In this document: one piece after another, positions 10,301-21,149 of the stretch
Layout: the number at the start of each line of letters is the position of its first letter
How positions within the stretch are numbered: position 1 is the stretch's first letter
Assembly: GCA_003184365.1 (NCBI GenBank)
Contig: NKYR01000029.1
Location: 186,001-250,000 of the forward strand
Length of the DNA stretch: 64,000 bases
DNA from: Evernia prunastri
Lineage: Eukaryota > Ascomycota > Lecanoromycetes > Lecanorales > Parmeliaceae
Reading direction: 5' to 3'
Program-made: the position numbers and the translations under genes
The notes under the pieces: generated by a model
Databases searched by the model: none
The model's input: only the letters and a program-made list of their open reading frames with translations
Told to the model about the DNA's origin: nothing

Positions 10301-13300
10301 TGATAAAAAACCTAGTTCCCGTACTCTAAAAAGCACGGTATTCTCCATAAACTGTTTTCCTTTTGTTACGATAATAGACCAGATACTTATCGGATACGTT
10401 TCTTACCAAAAAACGTATACACAAAAATATCGTCTCTATACAGTACAATTTGTCATCACAGTAAATATCCAGTATATTCGCACACGATATTTGAGAAGAA
10501 CGATGCTGTTACAATAGCATCAGAGCTATCACTGTAATTTCAAAATATCTATATTTTATATTTCATTATAAGATATCTAGATATCTAGTAATTGAGAAGC
10601 GTACGATCCTGACTATCCATCAGAATATCGACGACATTTCTTTCAAGATATTCTGATGAGAGATTGTTGCGATAGCAATTGATTGCGCTTCCTCCTCTTA
10701 TTCAATCCATCTTTGCATTTAATTCTAAATATCAAAGAAATCGAGTATCGATCTAATCTTTTAATTCTTATTCACAGCTTCTTCTGTTCAAAGTCTCTTA
10801 AAAAAGAGTCGTTGCGATAGCAGCTGACTGCATTTCGATCAAATCTCATATAACGAATCTATATATTCATCTCGAGTCGCGTTGATAACGTTCTCTTCGT
10901 TTATCTCAAAACGTTCATATTGAACTTTCAATTCAGTATCAATTCGTCTACTTCATTGCGAGTGAGTTTCTTTCGCATCAAAATTAGATATATCAGACTC
11001 ATTAGAATTATTGTTAATAGAGTTATTATTAGTCGTTGCGATAAAGAAGAGATCGTAATAAATCAAAATAGTATACTCGTAGTTTCTCATCTCGTTCTAA
11101 AATTCGTAAATATCGTCAATTGCGCTTTCAATAGAAGCGTTAACGATAACAATATTAGAACGACGAGCGACGAGTTCTTTGCTGTTATTATTATTCAAAT
11201 CTTCTTTCAACTTAATTATAATCTCTTCGCGATTTCGTTACGATAGTTTAAACTTTAAATATTTTAATAAAACTCGTAAATCATCACTCGTTTCGTCGAT
11301 AATATTTTCATAATTATAACGATTATATCAACAGATATGCGCGTTATGAAATAGAGCTTTCATTTATTATGCTTATATCTCGAAGTAATTAAATTATTCG
11401 ATATTACGATAAAGCTTATAGTCTACTATTATTTTTAGTTGAATTAGATCGCGTAATCTTTTTTCTGCTCGATATATATAAAAAGCGAGATCTAACATTT
11501 CGCTTCGCAACTTTTCGACAATTACGATAAAATGATTTTTATAATTATTGATATAATTATTAAATTTCTTGCAATTTAGAGATAAAACTTCTTCGATAAA
11601 AGTTATTCTCTTCTTCGCAACGTTCGTCTCTTTCGATAGCAATTTATTATTTTCTTTTATTATTTTCGCAGTCTAATTATAAGCATTAGTCTATTTATTT
11701 AGTGCAGTGACTTTCTTTCTCAGATTTTCAGCTCGACGACGAAGTGTATCACTACTAATTGCGATAGATATCTCTCGACTAAATATTTCTTTAATATTAC
11801 GCTATATATTATTAATAGAAGTTTATAAATTATCTTTAAAGCGAAGCGCTCTTTTACTCGTAATTAATATCGAAAAGATATATACGTTATTTTTTAGATT
11901 AATCGCTTATTTCTCTTGCTCGATTAGAAAATTAATAAGTATATTTATTTTAATATAATTTTTTGCAGACTGATAGTCTTGTAAGAACTTAGTTCATAGA
12001 TACGTTATTAATTTAGCGCTCTCTATCTTGCGATAAAGTATAAACTTAAATACTTTCGTATTGTTATTTAAAAAGATTACTCGCTTATACGACGATTCAC
12101 GATTCTTCTATTTAGAAATAAATATTTTAATAATAACTTTCTACTGCGAGCTCTTCTTTTTTAAGCTTTAGTAGATTCGAACTCTCTTAGCGATGTTATG
12201 ACATTAAGAGCTTTAAAGTTCTTACTTCTATCGTCTCGACGTATCGTCTTACTCTCGCTATCTGTGTTAATAACATTAATCTATTTAAACTTTTTAATAG
12301 ATATCTTTATCAAAATTTCACTCGAGCTAAGAGAGCGCTTTTTTTCAGAAGCTTTAATTTCGATAATCTTATTTTCGCTAGTTAAATCTGAGATGAAAAT
12401 CGTCTTCTATCGCGTTATAATATCTGAAATTCGACGAAGTAATAAGAGTAAAGTAAATCGAAGAGAATAATTACGAGCGTAATATATCATAATAAGTAAA
12501 AAGTTGAAAGTGTAATGAAGAAAGCAGATTAAAGTCGTAAGTGAGTTATAACAAAGTGAGAAGTGAAAGTCTTAACGACGAAATAACTAAATTTTATTTG
12601 TAGAAACTAATAGTTTAATAAGCTTAGATATAGCTAGATGCTAGATATAAGTAGAATATATTAACATTAATAGTAGTTATATACGTGAGATGAAATAGAT
12701 AACTTGACGAAAGTAGAAATATGTTATCTTGAGAATATCAGTTAGAATAATACATCGAGACTTCGAACAGCAAGTAACGTCTATTAAACTCCTCGTTCGT
12801 AGATACGATAAAGTCGATTACATATATTGAACTTCGCCGCTTAAGTTTCAATAGCGTTATTCGTTTTAATAGCGTTATTCGCTTCAATAACGTCTACTTC
12901 AACGATGTTAGTGTCTTTATTTATAGAATTATTCAGTGCTCGCTTTTTTGAAGAAAAAGCTTCGATAGATATAAAGCACTCTCGTAGAATAACATCGCTT
13001 TGTTCTTATGCGCTATCGTACTAATTACGATAACATTTTTTAATCTCTTTAAAGTCAATCTTATTCACGTCTGCGAAGTTAAAATGTATTAAAATCTAAT
13101 TATAGAATCTCAAAAGTCGATTTCGAGCGTTTAACGTGTCTGTATCTCTCTCGTAGATATTATAATATAATTTAATCTCGATAGCAAGATTCACATATAT
13201 CGCTAGATCGTCAAAACGTAGAATAAAAAGTAATTACGATAGAAAATTATAAATATTTGATATAGTACTATTCGAGATCAGAGCTGTTCTCGTACTCTAC

Positions 13301-15318
13301 GTAATCTTTTATATATCTTTACACTGCGAAGAAGTTATTCGACGTAAAGATCTTCGAGAAGAAATCAACGAGAAGTAAACGCGTATTATATAAAATCTTA
13401 ACAGACGTATACTCAAAAACTTATAGAATTTCTTTGACGTAATTCTATTATCGTAAGTCTTTAAAAATTAAGTTTTATAAAGCAGAGCAGAGTAGTTATC
13501 TTCATATTAATTAACGTCTTATTCTTAAATTTCTTTACGCAATTAAAGATCTTTAAACGAGCGCTTTGCTCACTCTTCGAATTAATATCAAATTTATTAT
13601 CGTAGTATTCTTTGATTACACTCTCTCACAGACTATTCGTAAAGTAAAGAAAATAGTTTTATCGTATAAATCGATCAAGTTTTCGTTGTAGCGAAGTCTT
13701 ATCGAACTTATTTTTTTCTTCATTATCGTTATTTCTAGATATAGCTTTCTTTCGTTTGTGTTTTTTTTTTTGAAAAAATAATTAAATTAAATTAGCTATT
13801 ATCGCAACGACGACGAAATCGAGAAGATTAAAATATCGTTACGCGATTCTATTAAGATAATAGAAGAAATCGTCGACGAAGTAATAATATCGATTATCGT
13901 ACGCGTTTTTGATATGCTCGCTATTACGATAAAGAAGAGTCGTTCGAAATCTTAAGGAGTTATACGCGTTGAGAAGTTATTTAAGAAATTGACTTATATC
14001 GTAGATTAAAAAGAATTATTTGAAGCTAATAACACTCGTAGAATATCTATAGATTAAATAAAATTATTTGAGATTAATGACGCTATTTCAACTTTATCGA
14101 AAGACTTATTACGCGATATTATATTGACTAAATTAAATAAGAATCTATTACTATTGTAGATAACAGAAGATTTTAGAGCTATTATAAGAAGTCGAAAAAA
14201 GAGAATCGTCTCTTACGACGAACGAAAGCTACTCTTTGAGCAAAAAAAATCTTTATTCTCATCAAGCTTTTTCATCTATCGTAATACAGCGAGCTCTTCT
14301 CGCAGTAATTATATCGATATCACGATTTTATCGTAATATTCGTGTGTCTTAGATTATACGATAAGTCTTACAGTATAAGATATCTCAATTAAATATATTA
14401 TAATTATTACAAAAGCGTTTACGATAATTAGAGTATTCAAATAACGAGAGAGACGAATTAATATCTTTATTAGATCTCAATTAATCTAATAATCGAGATA
14501 GCGTTATTATATATCTTCTATTTCTATTATAACTTTATATATTAATTGTTATCGTAAAGAACGTCGATAATTTTAAGAATCGAGTTCGTAAAGTCAACGA
14601 TATCGAAGTAGAGAAGTCTATTAAAGCTAAGCTATTCTTAGATATTAATTTCATGAAAATTTAATTAGTAGATTAATATTAGAGATTAATACTGCTATCG
14701 AAAGACGACGATAATATTCTATCTATAATTAAATTTGATGATATTATCAATAATCAAGCCATCAGCGACTTTATAACAGACTTAATCTTCGATATATTCA
14801 TTAACTCTATATTTTTTTTTAATCACGTCGATTATCATAGAATATATTTAAAGTATTATCGTATTCTCGATTTCGAGATAAAGATTTCGATTTTTTTTAT
14901 TAGCTCTCGATCTATAATGTGAGAAAGCTAACATTTCACGCGCGTAATATTTAAGCTTAAGAGAGATTTTACGTATATTAGAATCTTATTTAACTTTTAG
15001 TTATTTATCTACGAATTACCCTTCTTTACGACGAAGAATTAAAGAATAATTATTACAATTATAATTACGACGAGTATTACTATCGTTAATTATTAATAAG
15101 ATATTATTTTTAATCGAATAATAGAAAAAGTACGTAACAGCGAATATAGCGAAGAAGTATCTCTACTTCTTTAATTTCGTTGATCTCTTTAAACGAATTC
15201 TTCAATCTAAATTTATTATAAGAATATATTTTAACTTCGATAAATTTAGAACTTATTCTATTGAACTTTAATAATATTTATTTTAAATAGTATCAGTGAG
15301 AAGTACGTTAAACAAGTT

Positions 15319-15523
15319 TGACAAGGAACGAGGCTTGATACATTGTCTATGTACGTGACTTGGCTAGGTGTACAAGACGAAAGGTCAGGAACCAGAAGAA
15401 CAGGTGACCCCGAGCAGCCCTTAAAAGGCTGTCGGCTAATACACGGCTAGGCTGAAATCTCATGGAATCTCATGGAAGCTCCGGTGGCCATGATAGCTCC
15501 GGTGGCCGAGTCACACCGTGACA
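15319..15523. mobile_element. Solo LTR A (205 bases), target duplication AAGTT
   Basis: A GC-normal 205-base insert starting TGACAAGG and ending CCGTGACA (TG...CA ends), flanked on both sides by AAGTT (15314-15318 and 15524-15528). It lies inside RIP-mutated DNA but is itself hardly mutated, so it inserted after that DNA was hit. It carries a tandem 'agctccggtggcc' pair and a repeated 'tctcatgga' pair. No coding sequence; interpreted as a solo LTR left by recombination between the two LTRs. Confidence 0.85.
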
Positions 15524-17864
15524 AAGTTCGCACGTTATCAAAACGACGAGTCTATCTTTTTATCGAACTGAGTTATTTACGATTATTTCTTAATCACTTA
15601 TTATATAAAGTATTTTAATCGCGTTATTGAAGTAAATTTAAATTAGCGAGATAAAATTTTAGATATAGAGCGAGAGAAATTGAAGTTTAAGATATAGCAC
15701 GCATTTTGAAATTATAAAATATCTATTTCTTTCACTATATAACGTTTCGATTAATATAAAATTATATTACAAGCGAATTTCTTTTTTCTTAATAAACATA
15801 ATATTCTTTATCAATAAACAAATATTATAATGTACTACAATAACGAATCTCTATCGTAATCGACTTCGATGAAAAAGAACTTACTCTATCGCTCTCTTTT
15901 AAACGTGAGAGAATAATTATAATTTCTCGTCTTTTCTACTTTTTATAAAAACGAACTTAAACTAAAGAAATATAATTAAAACTACTTTCGTGATTTTTTC
16001 GATATTAATCGCGATATTAAATATCTCTTTTTATTATATCTTCTTTTTCTTAACGAATTTAAGCTCTATCGTAACTTCTATAGAAGTCTTATAAGAGTAT
16101 ATCTTTTAATTATGTCTTTCTTTTTTCAAGATCGAATATAACATATTAACGTTTATTCTCTTATTCTCGAATCTCATAAAAATAATCTTAATAATATTTT
16201 AGATGTTTTTTTATCTCTACGCAATTTCGACAAAGAAGTTATTCTCGACTTATCGAAATCAATAAAAATCTATATCTTTTCGTTATATATAATTAAGAAT
16301 ATATTTTAATAGTAAGTTAACGTAGAGTTCAAATCGTAGCGAGTAAATCTTAATTATCGAATATATCTTATTTCTAATAAAAGTCGCGACGATCTCAATT
16401 ATAACATTATTATTAATAATAGGTTTTATTTTTAAACTTAATAGTAACGACGTGAAATAAATAAGATACGAGCTATCGAAACGAAAGAGATCTTCGTCTC
16501 TCGATAAGACTTATCTTCTAAAAAATTAGCTCTTATAAAATTATTTTCTACGCTTAATCTAATAATAATAAGATCGAGCGATTTAATATATTTAAAATAC
16601 GCTGATTTATATAAGCAGCTTTATCAACTTCTTATCGAAGCTATTTTTACGTCAATTACAACTCAGTCTTATACTATCGTAATTCGATATTAATCGTTTA
16701 CATCAAGCTTTACACGTATTTAATCTTCAATTCATTATTTAAAAAATTACAATCTATTAGAGTATACGAGATAAATTATAATCGTATCTACGCTTTTACG
16801 ATACTAATTAAAAGATTAACATATATAATCACACTATCGCAGCGCTATAATAAATTATTTATCGACAATCAATAGAATAAAAGCGTCTATCGTCACAGAA
16901 ATTATAATTTATATATTTATCTCTGTCGCAAAAAGCACTTCTCTATTTATAACAGACAATTTATAAAAAAGAAATTAACTTCTAATTATTATTAAGAGAG
17001 TCAAAAGCGAGTTCTAAGTGATATTAAGTGTAATCGCTATTATCGCAAATACAAATTTTAAATCTCGCTTAGCAATATCGATGTGAAGAGATAACGTTAA
17101 TAGAGTAGACTTCGTAATTTTATTAATAGAAGATAATATTGAAAATAAGTTATAAATAAATTCGAAAGCGTCGTCGCAGAGAGCTTAAGAAAAGAGAGTT
17201 AAAGCGTAGAGAAATTAGACGTAGAGAGCTTAAGCGTAGAAAGTTTAAGAGTATAACAATAATTAAAAGCGCTCAAATGTGCACACTACGCTTTATTATA
17301 AATTTACGATAATAAAGTATAATATATCTAGTAACGTCAATATTTTTATTGACGAGAATAAGTATAAATAAGTAAATAAGCAGTCAAACGTCATTCTTAT
17401 ACTTTAAACTCTATTAATATTACTTATCGTAACGTTAAGATAATTTAAAAAAGTTATCTATCAGACGAATTATATTAATATTAAAAAATTACTAGTCGAA
17501 TATAAACGCTTACGACAAAGTATAAGACTTTTATTTATAAATGTTTAATAAGTAGATAAGTCTCAAATTATTATTATAATTAAAGATTTCTATCGTAAGT
17601 ATTCTATTCTCTTCAATACACTTCTTTCAAAATTAAATTAAAAGTCTTTACGTATATTAGTTAAAGAGAACGACGAGAACGATGAAATTCGTTTACAATC
17701 GAATATCACGCATAAATATATTATCGCAATAGATCGTCTGAGAATAAAGTACTATATAGAAATCTTGCAGATATCGCTTCGTCTCTTCGAATTATTATTT
17801 ACTTTAGATTTTAAATTATAACTAAAAAATGCATTTACGAAAGATTATAATATATAAAATGTAA

Positions 17865-18087
17865 TGTCAGAACCGTGCCCAGAGTCAAGTCTAATGGGGG
17901 TAAATTGAATAAGACAACTAGATAAAGAGGAAATATGTACAGAAGAAGAGCGCTTAAATACTAGGAAGAATCCCCGCTAGCCTATGTGTCAATGGGAATG
18001 TGTCAATAACCAATAAACACTCTATGTGCTAGACACATAGCCATAAACACTCCCTATGTGCCTGACACCTAGGGTACGTCCGTAACA
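17865..18087. mobile_element. Solo LTR B (223 bases), target duplication TGTAA
   Basis: Starts TGTCAGAACC and ends GTCCGTAACA, flanked by TGTAA (17860-17864 and 18088-18092). GC-normal within the AT-rich block. It contains repeated 'ctatgtg' and 'aataaacactc'-like words. Sequence unlike LTR A, so a second family. Confidence 0.85.
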
Positions 18088-19335
18088 TGTAATATACTTC
18101 GAGTCTTAGAACTTACAGTAATATAGAAAGATTAGCTTTACTATACGATTATATCTTTAATTAAAGTAAAAAATAGATTTATATTAATATTGTCAATAGA
18201 CTTATAGAGTGACGATTTATATTCTTTATTATCGACTACGTTAGCTTTTATGCGAGCTGTATTAAACGTATCGACGCTATACTTATTTAACGAATTTTCG
18301 TTATTTCACGACTCTTTCTTAAGATTACGATAGCGCAAGATCGAAAGATACTCAATTTCGTTCTAGAAGTTTTAATATATATTTTGACTGCCTAGATCTT
18401 GTTATGAAACTTTCTGAAGTTGATCTTTCACGATTATACTTACTATCTATAATCTCAAGTCATAATAACACACTTCGATTACGATAAAAGAATAATAATA
18501 TTAGAAATAGAGAAAGCGCGTATAAATTGTTAAGGATTCTCTAAAACGTGCAATATTTATAAAAGATATAATGAATTTGAATTAATGAATTAGAGAGACG
18601 AAGACTTAGCTGATTGTCGCAATTTCTGGGCGGAACTTTGGTTTCTCGAAGACTTTCAGTAAATTTCAAGTATCTTATCAATTTTTCCACGTCTTTTCGT
18701 AGCATCACCGTAATTGAAGAGATACGTCATAATTATAGTACGATTTCAAATCTGTCCATTTATTTTTACGATAGTATTCTATGCACGATACTTTGATCGT
18801 AGATTTTAAAATACGATCTTTTCACAATAACGGTGAAGAAACGGTTTCAAAGTTGCTACGATAGCGACGTATTGAAACTCAAGGACGATTTTTTCAAGAT
18901 AACGTATTATGCTATAAAACCGTTACTATAATAATACGTATTTATTTCTTCATCGCCTTTAGGTAGAATCTAATTCTGATACGTTTCAGAAAAAAAACCG
19001 TATATACACCGTATATATACCGTATTTTGTACCCGGCGCTGCTCGCCTAGGTATCAACTTTATCAATATAATACAGAGTTGAATAAATCTTGACGTTTCG
19101 GAAATCGCACTCTAGGGCCCATAATTTATTCTTCGATCTTTCTAACAAAAACGTAGCGGAGCGGGATATTGCAAAATCTAGTGAACACGAATAGCCTGGG
19201 CCCTGCAGTGCCTGCGTACTTTAGTCCGTAAAGTAAAGTAAAGTACCTACGGTACTCGGCTACCGCGCTTAGATTCATCGACCGAAGATCTGGTCTTTGC
19301 CCGGCCCTGCATTGTGATATCCCGGAAACCAAACT

Positions 19336-19359
19336 ATGATTCTCATTGAACTGCCATGA
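19336..19359 (+). promoter_or_regulatory. Upstream ORF overlapping the ALG7 start
   Basis: ATG at 19336 opens a seven-residue frame (MILIELP) whose TGA (19357-19359) overlaps the ALG7 ATG (19356-19358) as ATGA. If the ALG7 transcript starts upstream, this could modulate its translation. Confidence 0.4.
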
Positions 19360-20868
19360 CTGCCGCGCTATCTGGAGCGGAGGTATGGAGCCTCTCGACG
19401 CTCTCTACGGCCTGTGTCGGCATCATAATCAATACTTTCTATGGCGACGGCGAGCCTCTACTCGCGTCATTAGCATTTACCGGTCTAGCATTCGCTCTCA
19501 CCTTCAGCATGATCCGATGGCTCGGGGAGGTTTTTATGAAAGCAAATCTCAAGGGCCGAGACATGTCAAAGCTCAGGAATATAGAAATGTACGTATTAGG
19601 CTGGTGAGGTATTGCTTGTCCCTCTTTACGGTGCTAATATTTTGATCATAGTCCGGAAGCCATGGGGGTTGTGTGTGCTGTAGTCTATCTTCTCACCATA
19701 ATCACATTCATTCCTTTTCCATTTTATAAAGATATCGTGGCCGCCACTTCAGGCGGAGGCAATAAAGAATTCGTCATTGAACGCCAGTTTGTTGAAACGG
19801 GTCGGAGTCTGCATCGATTTCCACATAACAAGGTCAGATAACAGCGCAATGCTTAGGAGCTGGAGGTGACTGACTATATCGTTCTTTCAGTTGGCATCAT
19901 ATCTATCTGCAATCTTGTCCCTTCAATCCGTTGTTCTATTAGGCATCGGCGACGATTTGTTTGATATTCGATGGCGACACAAAATCTTCATACCTGCTTT
20001 TGCTTCGATCCCCATGTTAGTGGTCTATTTTGTCGATTATGGCGTCACGAATGTCGTTGTACCGGTGCAACTTGAATGTTACCTCGGCAAGATGGTACAT
20101 CTGGGCTGGCTGTATTATGCTTACATGGCTGCAATTGCCATTTTCTGTCCGAACAGCATCAACATTCTGGCTGGCATCAATGGCATCGAGGTTTCTCAAT
20201 CTTTGATCATTGGGTCCCTCCTACTCGCCAATGATGTCCTATCTCTTTACGCTGCTCCAAGTTCTCCGAACCCTCACCCTGCGAGCGATCCCCACCTGTT
20301 CTCAATATACCTGCTTTTGCCATTCATGGGGGTTTCAATGGCTCTTTGGTGGCACAATTGGTATCCAGCAAAGGTATTTGTGGGTGATACCTACTGCTAC
20401 TTTGCAGGCATGGTCTTCGCCATCGTGGGGATCCTTGGACATTTCAGCAAGACGCTTCTCCTGCTGTTCATACCACAAATCATCAACTTCATCTACTCTG
20501 CGCCACAGCTATTCCGGCTCATACCCTGTCCAAGGCATCGTCTGCCCCATTTCAATAGGCGAAGCGGTCTTTTAGAACCCTCAGTGACGCAATGGCAACA
20601 ACCGCCGTCCCAGCCTCTGGTGCTACTGATGGACCTGCTCGCCAAATTCCCCCTTCCTTTACTCAAGATCGAGAAGAATAGTAAGGGGAAGATTGTTGAG
20701 TCTACCAATCTAACCATACTAAATCTCTGGCTCGTCTGGTTTGGTCCCAAAAGGGAGGACCGTCTTGCAATCGAACTTCTTATTATGCAGGCACTGTGCG
20801 GTGTGGTAGGCCTATTCGTACGACATGAGCTAGCTCTATGGATATTTAGGCAGGATAATAGAGAATAG
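19356..20868 (+). CDS. ALG7: UDP-GlcNAc:dolichyl-phosphate GlcNAc-1-phosphotransferase
   Basis: Three exons: 19356-19588, 19652-19832, 19891-20868; GT-AG introns of 63 and 58 bases; 463 residues. It catalyses the first committed step of the lipid-linked oligosaccharide pathway, making GlcNAc-PP-dolichol on the cytosolic face of the ER, and is the target of tunicamycin. Family motifs seen: 'KLRNIEIPEAMGVVCAVVYL' across junction 1, 'GIGDDLFDIRWRHKIFIPAF' (catalytic Asp pair), 'FCPNSINILAGINGIEVSQ', and 'WYPAKVFVGDTYCYFAGMV' with the conserved GDT. About ten hydrophobic spans run through the protein. Length matches fungal Alg7. The start is the ATG in frame with the first span; a tiny upstream ORF overlaps it. 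It lies only about 300 bases from the AT-rich block, so it could be exposed to heterochromatin spread. Confidence 0.94.
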
Positions 20869-20990
20869 ATCAGCTTATCTGATAGTGTTGTATCTAATCC
20901 GGCTCACCTTAATTCACAGACCGACTTGACCCACCAGTAAGCGCAGAAATTTCGCAGCCAATCAGCTAAATTCTTTAGCCGAACACCGCG

Positions 20991-21000
20991 CCGATGTCGG
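20991..21000. promoter_or_regulatory. Candidate Leu3-type site CCG-N4-CGG upstream of LEU1
   Basis: The palindromic CCGATGTCGG lies 150 bases before the LEU1 ATG. CCG-N4-CGG is the spacing recognised by the Zn2Cys6 regulator Leu3, which controls leucine genes from yeast to filamentous fungi. A CCAAT box (20958-20962) and TATAAA (21036-21041) sit on either side. The inner bases differ from the strongest yeast form (CCGGNNCCGG), so strength is uncertain. Confidence 0.5.
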
Positions 21001-21149
21001 ACGCAGTCTCGCAGTCCACGAAGTAATCGCATAGGTATAAAGTAAATACTCTTGCTTCCGTGTATAGACTTGTACCCCCATTCATCTTCTCCCAGTGACA
21101 GCACCATCCAATTTCAGCTAGTCGAAGTTGCGACCCAGATATTCCAAAA

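Larger units (their letters stand above)
10210..19055. repeat. AT-rich RIP-like block, no intact gene
   Basis: Nearly 9 kb with very few CpA or TpG dinucleotides, many TpA, and CpG retained, as RIP leaves repeated DNA in Pezizomycotina. All longer open frames are short, Ile/Leu/Arg-rich and unlike any family I know. Two GC-normal solo LTRs (15319-15523 and 17865-18087) sit inside it. The outer edges are GC-normal and loosely resemble inverted copies of each other, so the block may be one large degenerate DNA element. The original element type could not be read. Confidence 0.75.

Noticed and set aside
15319..18087. LTRs A and B as the two ends of one retrotransposon
   Set aside because: Their sequences differ and each has its own target duplication.
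10920..18796. Short open frames in the first AT-rich block (for example 11394-11642, 12198-12470)
   Set aside because: Composition is that of RIP-mutated DNA (Ile/Leu/Arg/Asn-rich), no start context, no splice sites, no known domain; likely chance frames.
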